From Antedon mediterranea (taxonomy: Eukaryota > Echinodermata > Crinoidea > Comatulida > Antedonidae): a DNA stretch of 60,000 nt. Shown in pieces: positions 27,801-39,800 of the stretch. The notes under the pieces are model-generated. The model was not told where the DNA came from and did no database searches. It saw nothing but the letters and a program-made list of their open reading frames with translations. Both the position numbers and the translations under genes were made by a program. The stretch spans positions 29,200,501 to 29,260,500 of the forward strand of contig NC_092672.1 in the NCBI RefSeq assembly GCF_964355755.1, given 5' to 3'. Positions within the stretch are counted from its first letter, which is position 1; each line of letters opens with the position of its first letter.

Positions 27801-30800
27801 TTGCGTACTGTATTACAAAAAAATGAAATATTATGTATCGTCAACAGAGGGAAGGACAGATTCAGGGCATTGGGAAAAGTTGGTTCATTGTATCCCTCCT
27901 TCGTTATGACAGAGTATTCCAGAGTTGCTTCAACAATTTTAATTTTTAGGTTTCCTTAAATATTTCTTTTTTTTATTGCATATGCAAATGTTTCAAAGTA
28001 ATTTTTCTTTTTAACTTTTTTTCTTCTTTTTTTCCATTTTGAAGCTGCTTCTTTAAATAGTAAAAAAATCAAAATTTGTTGCCATTCATTTTCAAAACTA
28101 AATGCTATAGAAATGTTGAAAATTCATTTTCTTTCGTCTTATTTTTTATTAATAGAAAATGTACTACAGTTAAATTAGGACAAATTCCGTTCTGCTGGCC
28201 AATTGTCTTGTTTTATAAAAGCAAACAAACAAACAAACCCTTCCCTTTTTTTCTATCGCAGCTTAGTAGAGCATAGCAATAAAAAAAGAACATCATTTAA
28301 AATTGTTCGGCTTATTTTTAGAATGTTTTTCCATTTGATCTGTCATTTAAATTCCAGCTTAAATTCTCATTGAACATAGATCATACAGAGTCAATTATAC
28401 TCCCATTGGACCAATTAGATTCAATCTTTCACAAGTCATGTTTATCCAGGTCCATTAATAATGTTAATAGACACTGTGCACATGTTGTATTTGAAATGCC
28501 TGGCGCCCTCTATCCGTATAGTCACTGCTATGGTTACTTGTTATGCTTTATCCTTCTGACATTTCTTGTCAAACTGTGTATTGTATTTCACTGCATGCTG
28601 ACTGTAATGAAACAAGGAAATCTTTGTGGATGTTTCTGTTCTAGTCACACTCTGTCTATTTACTGCGGACACTAGTGCGAAAAGGAGAAAAAGGTAGATT
28701 TTTAATTGTTTTAATCATACAGAATATTTTTTGCAAAAGTATATACAGTAGTACCTAAATTGAGAATTTAAGGAATCTCTTATTATTCTTATCAAAGGTG
28801 ATTATTGAATGGAATGCACTAAGAGGGATAACATTGTCAACACACTATTTTAAGATATTTCTGATTCTCACAGTGCAAGGTTATTTTCTGTGTTCACAAG
28901 CATACATAGAACGAGTTAGGTTGATCCAAATCATATCAGAGTTAAAAACCGACGTAACTATTGCTTGTGTGATCATTAATTCTTTTTTTTTTCTCCGTGA
29001 AAATGTTAATCCGATACACCTTAATACTAATAGTTTCAGAAGTACATCCATGTAACTCTGAAACATTTAGAATGTAACGTTACACAAGCAATAGAGTTTC
29101 ATCACTATCACCATACCACCACATCATATTTTTAATGCATTTTATAATTATTTTAAATGTAATTTTTTGCATTTTTTTTTCATGAAAAGAGCGCTATATG
29201 AATGTGGTATATTATTATTATTGTATTTGAAATGTATTTTATAACCCTACTTTGCTGAAGAAGACCATTTAAAAAAATATATTATATTTTTTTATGAATA
29301 AATCCATCTATGTAATTGCTTCCAAGTCCAAAGTTGAAATATTTTGAGGCCCCATGATAATTTTCATTCCAGCTTGTACTGTGTGTTAGCTGAGTAAATG
29401 CCATGTTTGTCCTTGGGCCAAAAGAGTGATTCTGAAGTAATAGACACTTTTAGTATGTACGGTAGTTCTCCTCAGTGGGCAGATGTTTGTTCAAAGATTT
29501 TAAAAACTTCTCAGCTATCATTTGTATAGATTTTCAAATGAAAAGAAGTCAAATAAAAATCTGTCGAAATACCATAGATTTTATTATCTTTACAAAGCCA
29601 TAGTTGTCACAGGATAAGTCATTTTGATAAAAACATTGACCTAAAAAAAACACATTTTTCATACAAATTCGCTATTCTAACATAACTTAATGGATAAAAC
29701 TTTAAAGGTTATTTAAAGATGCCCCAGCTTGAATGGTGCTAGTATCAGACTTTTGATTTAGGAGGAGATGAGATCAAAATGTTCGGTTTAGTGCTACAGT
29801 ATTTTCAATATAGATTCACAAAATAAAAGAAATATTATAAATGATAATATTAGTAAATACCTTTACCTTTTAGGTAAAATATTTTATCTACTGTACTGTA
29901 TGTAGATAAGATTTCAAGTGAATCGCAAATATTTATCAATATGTATTTTCTTCCTCTTTCTGTTCTGTTTCCTCTTCTGTCTCGTCCATTTAAAAGCATC
30001 AGTTGAAACAATTAGGGTCAGTCAGTGGGTTTTTTTTTTATTGCTGATTTAAAAAAAAAAAAATGTAATAACACAATAATTAAGGGGTGTCACGAAAGCT
30101 CAGACCACGAAAGCTCAGACCCCCTAAGGCCTAAGATCACGAAAGCTAAGACCCAACACCTAAGATTACAAATACTAAGATATACTACAGCTTAAAAACA
30201 ATACTTGTTTATCCATACATAATTTTAAACACAGTAGGTTTCATTTATTACCATAAATATAATTTAATACTACCCCAAAACATAGATAAACTCACATTAT
30301 TTTCGCCCGTTGAGTAAATGTATATTTTTTCTTTACAACAAACAAACTTGACGGGTTGTTTGTTGGTATATATTTACTCCATTGTGTTGCTTCAGAGGAT
30401 GTTTTTCTTAAGCACCTGCCTTTCTTGTATTTTGACTCCAAATTTGTTTACTAACTTTATCCTGAACACCACACTTTAAAATTAGGACTTATAAGTACTT
30501 TCAGAAGGAGAAACACATAATAACAAATAAATAAATCCTTTAAATTGATGATTTTACAGATGTGTTTCTTTGTATACTGTAATGTAACTCGTCGAGCTCC
30601 CCATGCTCAATGTTTTTGTTTCTATGGAGCGCCAAAAGAGCAACAATAATAGTACAAGTATAAAAACAGAAAGAAAACGAAACAAAAAAACTCATCATGA
30701 TTTTTAAATTAAAATTTATTTGCCAGTATTTATTTCTTCGTACTTGCATGATTATACTATTATCATTACAATTTTAATTTTACATTGTTCCATCCACACT

Positions 30801-33800
30801 GTAGATGGACTCTATATAATTTTTGCTCTTTTGACGTTCCATAGAAACAAAAACATTGAACATGGCCCATGGGGTAGGCCTACTGTACTGTAGGCTAGGC
30901 TAGTCATTTTGTGTGCGAGAAAAACGTCTGTAAAATCATCAATTTAAAAATGTATTTGTTACTTTATATGTGATTCTTTTTCATGAAAGTGCCAATTCTA
31001 AGGTGTGGTATTCAGAATAAATGTTGGGAGTTAAAATACAAGGCAGGTGCGAAAGATAAATATTTGTAATCTTAGGTGTTGGGTCTTAGCTTTCGTGATC
31101 TTAGGTCTTAGGGGGTCTGAGCTTTCGTGGTCTGAGCTTTCGTGACACCCATAATTAAGAGGGTTACGACCTCGACCAAGAGTAAAAAGCAAAAAACAGA
31201 TGCAGAATACAGAATACAGGTCCTCCTTCATGACATGTAAAAATGTTCCCCTGCCTGTAATGATATCTGTATACCTTTCGTAAATCATTTTGTTTTTGAG
31301 TCGTTCAACTTCTGATATTCCATTTCGCTGTGTTTTACACCAACACTATTTTTATTGCATTTTCTTTCCAAATATGGTTTTTAATTAACCGATTAATTAC
31401 ACCCGTTAAATGTGTTTCCGCAGAACGACCTAGGATAATGACTACATTGCATTCGGTCACCCTTCAATAAGCACGTCGTCTATGTGTACATGATACACTA
31501 GCCCACAATTCTGCACGTCGTATAGGGATGTGCTTTCTACTTTAGGAAAATATTTATACCACGTTTGGGAATTCGTTTGTATTTAATCAGCAAACACTCA
31601 GCAAATGTTTGAATAAATTTAGGAAGATTTAAGATTTTGTAATTCAGATTTTGTAATTTGTAACTTGCTATTTTGAGGTCTCTCAAATATTGAAAGCCGA
31701 AAATTGCAAGTTTAGTTTAGTTACAGTAAGAAGTTGCATTATTAATTAGAGTTTCCATGATACCTACAGATACAGTATTATTGTCATTTTGTAAAAATTA
31801 AAACGACATTTTTTCATCACATTCACAATGAAATTACATTTTTCAGGGAAAAAACAATATTTAATTGAAACAGAATAAAGTGTTTGTACATGTACATTTT
31901 TATACTGTTAGAACCCCTCTGACCAGAAATAATTTGTACAACATAAAATAAAGGTTAATTCTCCATTTGGAATACAATTCAAACTAAGATTGTTTTGTCC
32001 TAGAATATGTTAGTACAGTACCTTAAGAATAATTAATTTTCTTGTAAAATAATTAGCATAATTATCCCTTATTTTATGATGCGTATCCATCTCTAGTACG
32101 CTATTCAAGGCGCCATTTTAATAGCTAAAGAATCAATCATGTACATAATGCGTTACCTCTTCCGTTCCCTGAGGGGTTCCATTGTCGCGTAGCACAGACG
32201 TATTCTATTATGAATTCCTTGCACGTTAATACTTGTAGAGAATATTATGGATTTATTAGTTCGAATATAAGGTCATTGCTCTGACCAATGGGAGGAAGGG
32301 TGGTGTGTTTGAGGTTGAGGGGGAGGGCCGTTGTTTTGACATTGGTTGTTTAATTAGTTCGAATATAAGGTCATTGCTCTGACCATAGGAGAAGGTGTGT
32401 GTGTTTCGGGGTGGGGGTAGGGGGGTTTTCAGTTAATTGTCACAGGTTGTTTACATAGTTAAAATATAAGGTCATTGCTCTGACCAATGGGAGAAAGGGT
32501 GGTGTGTGTGTGTTTTGGGTTGAGGGGAGTCAGTTAATTGATACAGGTTGTTTAATTAGTTTCGAATATATATGGTCATTGCTCTGACCAATGGGAGGAA
32601 GGGTGGTGTGTGTTTTGGGTTGGGGGCGGGAAGGCAGTTAATTGACACATGTTGTTTAATTAGTTCGAAAATAAGGTAATTGCTCTGACCAATGGGAGGA
32701 AGCAGTGGTGTGTGTTTGAAGGTGGGGGTAGTGGGGTTTACAGTTAATTGACACAGGTTGTTTAATTAGTTCGAATATAAGGTCATTGCTCTGACCAATT
32801 GGAGGAAGCAGGGGTGTGTGTGTTAGGGGGAAGTTAATTGACACAGGTTGTTAGTTAGAATAGAAGGTCATTGCCCTGACAATTGTGTGGGAGGGAGCAA
32901 TGAGGTATTATATAACAACAGGATGTAAACAAACACCACCATAAGATGGTAGAGGTTGGTACAGTACAATACAGTACTTTAAGATACCCAGAAGTTTCTT
33001 GGATATGTGCTACGTTGAAAATATTGTAGACTGACTGTAAGATCTTTGAATAGCTTTATACTCATTTTGTCTGGGTTGAAACTGTTGTCCATCTCTGTCC
33101 AACACAGTAGTTACATCTAAACACTGGTCAATATAAATGCATTGGACACATAAGAACCAACATTAGAACTATAGGATTCAGGCATTACTTTTTAAACAGA
33201 TCTGAATTGATCTTTCCGAAATTAATGTAAAAATCTAAAATTAACCTCAATGGATAGATAGCATATTTTTGTATTGTAAACTGGGTAGAACAAATTAAAC
33301 TTAATACTTAAAATTACATACATTTTGAGTTTGAGGTCGCTGGTAGCTTGAGATTTCCCAACTATATATAAATATTAATTTTTATGTTGAATGAGGCCTA
33401 AGGTCTGTGATTCTAGGCATGATATTGATATAACAATAGAATTTTGATGTTTTCAAGTAATTTGAGGGGGAAGAAAATGAGATTAGTGAAAAAGCGCGAG
33501 ATTTGGACAGCTTAAAGTTGGGCCGAAGAGTCCCATGCTAGATGTGTGGAACTTGACTAGAAAAAAAAATCAAACAATTTCCCATGAACTCTGATATTAA
33601 TAGTTTAAAAATGTCTAAATCTAGACGTTTCTATTTAGTCTTTTGTCAATTAGGCAAATGTAACATTTTGTTTTTGTAGAAATCAACTTCAAATAATTAT
33701 TGAAACTGACTGTCTTGTTTTCATTCTCAAAATTTGACTTTTGTTATTACTGCAGATCGAGCTATTTTTAGATTTAATGAGGAAAGAATAGTTTGTTGTG

Positions 33801-36800
33801 GACAGCTTTAGAGTGGTGTGACATGCCTTGGATTACTACTTAATGTAGTATAATGTAACAGTTAGATTCTATGTTGAAAGTATTGTTCATAAGTTCATGT
33901 ACAGGTAAAGTCAACTGCAGTGTACATATTTTGACATCTCACTGGATGGTTGTGTGACTATTGTTTAGTGTTATAAGAATTACTTCCTGTTTTGATCAAC
34001 TAATCCATAAACTCATCTCACCCAGTATAGGATCCAGAATTTTTAAATTAGGGATATAGGGTTAGGGCTTAAAATTTGATTTTAACATGCTTTTCAAGCC
34101 CAGATTTTTACAGTGCCATGTTTTTTCCCATAAAAATGGCCAAGTTGAAGCTTAAGCAACTGAAAAAAATAGCCTAGTAGTAGATGAAAATAGTCCTGCC
34201 TGCTAGCTACTGTAGGTGAAATTCGCTATAACATTGTCATTACGTTTTAGACCTATTTACTAGTTAAAAATATTAGTATTTTTGCTGTTGGTCTCAAGTT
34301 TGAAAAGGGTCCTTTTCAGAAAAAGGGAGTTGTTTTGAGATTGCGCTTTTACATTGTAATTTTTTAAATGTTCTATTTTTCTTCAAAGATATACCCTTAA
34401 GTTTTTGATACCGCCTCTAGACTACTAAACATAACTATCCTGTGGGATAGATTAACATAGCAACTCAATACACAATCCCACAAATCCCCAGTTTTAGTGT
34501 ATAGTTTTTGAATTGGAGAGTATATTCAAGTTACCGGTACTTAAAAATTGTCTTGAAAAATGGAGGTAACCTACCGTAGGTGGGTCAGGCTGACCCACTG
34601 TTGGTAACCAGTTATTTCCTCCAGCCATAGAGATATTCTAGTGAACTATAAATATCTCTATGCTCTAGCAGAAACATACATTTAGATTAAAATTTGTCAC
34701 TACTTCCTGGTTCATGAAATAATGCTCAGATTTCAATTTCCATGAACAAAAATAAATATGTAATCTTGATATTTAATAATGAATTTAGAATGTAATTGTC
34801 CCCAAAAATATGAAAAATTTAAATTTAAAAAATAAGACTTTGAATATGCCATTTTATAGTTTTAATAAAGTTAATTAATTTTGTAGAAAAATAGCGAACG
34901 AAAAAAAATGAGCATTAAACTGTTAAATTAAACCAAAATTGCCTGACAGACAATTTGACTTTTTTTGTCCTATTAAATATTATACATTCTTTCATATTAA
35001 ACAAAAATAATTGTAACAAATTTTTTTTTTAAGGGCGATAATATAACTTTAACATTTAAAGTAATAACAATTAAAGTAATAAATAGATAAATTCATTGAA
35101 TATATTTTCATGTTTTTAATTAATTATTGGATTATATTTGTACAAATTTAAATAAAAATGGTTAATAGTAAATTATACAATGGTACTATATCACTTAAAA
35201 CAATGTCTACAATTCTAAGTACTTTGCTTAAAATGTGGAAATTTTATTAACTTTGTAATATTAATATTTGAAATATATCACTATAATATTTATTGAAAAA
35301 TACTAGCATTATAACATTTATCCCCATAGAAACAGATGTTCTTATTACAATCTGGTCAACTTTAAACTGCACAACATCTCAACCATACACACTGTACATA
35401 TTAAAGCAATATACATTGAGGGTACGCTTTATTAGTTTCAAATATCTCGCCATATGCAATAAAATTAGCATCATAAATATTATCATAATTGAGTTTTTTC
35501 TCATGTGTGTAGGCACCACATGCTTTGTTTATGTGTTCTTTATACTTCCGTGACCATAACACATGTTTAGATATTAATAACCATAAGTTGTAATTGTCTT
35601 CTTTGGGATTAGTCTATTTTCAAGAGGCCTCGATTGGATATTCTGTGGATATTATATCGAGATTACTACTGACCTTCGCCGTATGCTGGTATTATCAATT
35701 GTGTTGTACATTTAGTGTTGTTAGTTCCTGGACGTTAGGCTAGAGGATTCACCTACAGGATTTCCTTTCGACATCTGGGACCTGGCTTGCTCTAGCCTGT
35801 GGAAGATAGTTTGTTGAGTAGGACATGTGGCAGAATCCATCGGCCTGGACAAGATGTCTCCGAATAAGCAACTTGTTCGTAGACATACAGTTGCAACGTT
35901 GACATTTCGTGACAAAGATGAGGGGTTTGTTGGCTTTCTGGTTATTTTTGAAAACATAAAATAATTTTATTATTTGTAAAATATTACAAAAATCTGAATG
36001 AAAGTCTAGATTAAAAAAAAAAAACCAATTAATATTGAAGAATACATTAAAAAAAAAACATACTGAACAGTATTATCCAACTTGCATGATGGGTAGTATT
36101 TTTACAAATTAACTTTAAAATTAAAATGTTTTTTAACAAAGGGGTGTGTGATGCAAATCTACAATCTAATATTTCTAATGTGATCATCATACCAAATATC
36201 CACCCCTCTTCCTCCTCCCCCAACACGTACTATTGGATAGAGAATGGAAGTTATCATTCTGAAATTTCCTAAATTTAACATAAACATGTTTTGATTTAAT
36301 TTTGTTATTGTTATTTTTTGGTGTTTTTTTTTTTTGACACTTTTGTAAATACTGTATGTGATAAAGGCAATATACAGGCTGCAGTCACATGCTCAACGAT
36401 CGACCAACATAGTGAGCTGTAGGGTTGCGTTTGTACGCGACTAAAAATGTATGAAAAAGATAGCTTATCTGATTCTTATAACTAATAAATACAATTGAAA
36501 TAGAAAATAATCATTAACTTTAATTGCCTGTTTATTTGCTGTTATTCTTGCCTGCCCTTATTTTGTGTGCTGGTGACACTTATTGTAAAAACTGTACTGA
36601 TATGGAAAAAGATGCCAAGCCTATCAGATTGTTAGAAAAGATCAAATGGATCAAAACAGTAAATTCTCAACATTTTCAGTCCTATTTTATTTGTAGGATT
36701 AATCACAACAAAGTTTAATACTCAATCTCATCATCATTTAATCACGCTGTAAAATACACACAAGATGTAAAATTTGCTTTCCTTTTAATTATTATACAAA

Positions 36801-39800
36801 TATACTACCATAAAGTTTGTTAACCATTTATTTTTATTGCACTTTATATTAGACTTTATGTCGGCAATAGATAATATCAATGTATAGTAATAACCGGCAA
36901 TAAACCCATCTCTGTATAAATAGAAATAGATCAGATAAAAGATCTATAAGCAGCTGCTCAGGAAACTGTTAGTATACGAATTGTCAATTATAGTAAGTGT
37001 CATTTAAAAAGAATTATTATATAATAATGATAATATCTTTTAATATGTAAGATATGATACATTTAGGTGAAGAGCCAGGCCATGAGGAGAGGATTAATAT
37101 TTAAATATTATGTCATCATCAGCAATGAATAATTTTCATAAAATTTAATGTTTTAATTTAAAAGTTGATTGAACTCTTCAGTTAAAAGGACCATGAAGAA
37201 TCATCTACTGCAGTTTACTGCAGTAACTATATTTTGTATACACTAAGGATAAGATTCAATGTTTCAACATTATATAATCATCAACAATAAATAATGTTCA
37301 TTACATTCAAGTTTTTTACTTAAAATGTTGATTGAACTCTTCAGTTAAAAGGGACCACGAAAAATTATCTACTGCAGTTACTGCAGTAACTATATACATT
37401 TTGTATACACTAATTACAGGATTCAATATTTCAATATTATGTCATTTGCGGCAATGAATACGTATTACAACATTTTCTACTGCAGTAACTGCATTATATA
37501 TTTATCGAACATTGTTACTCTTAAACCAAACCCTTATTTATTATAACCTACTGTAAATATGATCAATTGATTTATACATCACATGTTTACATAATTTGCC
37601 TTTATAATACTGCACATTTAACTATTGGAAATACAAGAAAAATGTATAATTCTACCTAAACAAACAATAAGATAAACACTAGTTCTAAATATACTTTTAA
37701 TTACTATAAACTATAGTATAGATATATCACATTTTCTGGCCTTGGATTTGCCTATTAAATGAGTTGATATTTGTTTTGTAGCCATATGGCTTAGTTTAAT
37801 TTCTTGTTCTGACACATTCACTGTAGTCTAGTAAATCTAAATTTAATACCTGATAAAATTAAGACATGTATTTTCATATCAAACTGAATATATGATAGCC
37901 ATCAATAAATAGTATTCAATTATTGTGTCGTTTAATTTAACTATTACAAAATGTTTGTATCCTGTCAAAACGTACGTAATATTAAATCTCAAGTTGAACA
38001 CAGTACTCAACTTTAAACCAAGGAATAGAAGGGAGCTTTGCGATAACCGATGACCAATCGTTGTGTGATTGGTCGTCGTCTGGACCCAAACCTGTGTCCA
38101 GGTGGGAAGTTAAGAAACATGTCCGAACATCTCAGCATGCCATTTAACTGGTTATTGCTGTGTAACTGTTAGTTACTGTAGTTATTTCTGTGTAATGGTT
38201 GTTTGTGAGACGTCGTTCTGAGCGCATTGCATTTTGGGTAATATCAAAATTTTTTTTATCGACAACCAACCACTCTGATTTTTTGAGAAAATAACTTTAG
38301 CAAAAATGCGTTCAATATAAAATTATATTTTTGATAATCTACTTTTAAATAAACGGTTTAGTCAACGCTATGCATTAAAAACAGACCCTATTCAACATGC
38401 CTATTCAAAGCAATCATGTTCTGCTTAATTTTCAGCTATTTAAGATAGAATTTATGTAGCCATGTAACTGTGTGATCCAATTAATTTCTTAAAAAGAGAA
38501 TTATGTCTGTAATAATATATTCAGCCTTATGTAATTTCAAGGCAAAATAATTTAATTTTGGAATATAGACTTTCCATCGTGAATATCAGTCAACATTTAT
38601 TTCATAAAATTCGAAGGAAATCACCTCACATGGACGAAGAAGTAGGTCACCTGGATCACGGAATAAAATAGAATATATACAAATAGAAATTATTAATAAA
38701 TATGAATAATTTAAAATAAACTGCCCAAGGAAAAACAAATTAATCTGATATAATGTACCTTTCATTTTTTTTAATAATTCTTTTAAAATAACTAATTTAG
38801 ATTTATAAAACCTTTTAAAGATCAATATTGTAGTATAATTTATTTCATTTCCTATATTTTGGATAGTACTGTACAAATAATTGGGTTTTGAACAATACCA
38901 TGAAAGGCCAAGTGATCTAGGACATCTGCATATCAAGCAGAAGGCTCCAGGTTCGAGTCTTGGTTAGGGCAACTTTTTCTCATTCTCACAGATTTCTTTA
39001 TGAGACGTTCTGTTTTGTTTATAATATATACAGTATAGTAGTACATAAACAAAAACATAAACAATTTCACCAGGAAATTAACAATAGCATCTTCTACAAA
39101 AACAACATAAAATAACAATTTGCACCAATGCTGATGCAGGTTGAATTGTAGAATTACATATATGGTTTTAATTAGACTATTACAACTGTCATGAATTTGG
39201 TTCTTAAATAATAAATAGTGTTTGTGAAGTGGTGAAGGAAAGAAACAACAAGGTGCTTTAAGAAAGTAGTGAAATGACCCAATTTCTAAGAATTAATATT
39301 AAAAATATAAATATTTTATTACTGTATGAAATAATGGTGTTGATTCATTGTGATCTCAAAGAGACAGTAAAATCTTGTTTGGTTACTCCATTTTATCACG
39401 ATTAATTGTTTTTTTTTATTATTATTTAATGTTAGTTACAATATTATTAGCTGATCTGAACCATATTGCTTACATAATTATAGATAAAAAAGTCATAAAG
39501 AATAGGAAAAATAAAGTATATATTTTGTATTGATTGAGATATATTGAGATTGATACATAACATTTTTTAGTTTAACTTATTAAAAATAACTTTAAAGCTC
39601 TGTCTACACTATCAAACTAGTTTGACCAAAAAAGTGTGATGTGCCCAAATATGGTAGTGATATGACATCATTATGCCCATATGAACACATCACATTTTCT
39701 TGTCACATAAAGTTTCATAGTGTAGACAGAGCTTCAGACAGGAGTATTTTCAAAAGTGGAAACACAAAATGATAGTTGTATCAAAAGGTGTGGCTGGCAT

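Noticed and set aside
28370-28675. 101-codon frame with hydrophobic stretches
   Set aside because: AT-rich intronic composition, no family motif, and joining its acceptor-like site (28644) to exon 5 gives an immediate stop.
30540-30749. 69-codon minus-strand frame
   Set aside because: Lies within the arm of the foldback transposon and has no protein character.
36524-36718. Frame resembling a signal peptide followed by CKNC, like a TGF-beta family pro-region
   Set aside because: An in-frame stop lies immediately upstream of the TTG start, there is no ATG and no splice acceptor, and the similarity is a few residues.
38586-38936. 116-codon minus-strand frame, the longest in the window
   Set aside because: Runs through AT-rich DNA into the edge of a SINE; Ile/Tyr/Phe-rich as expected of chance translation.
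38905-39000. Possible tRNA gene
   Set aside because: A- and B-box-like sequences are present but the arms do not pair well, and the tail is shared with another SINE copy.
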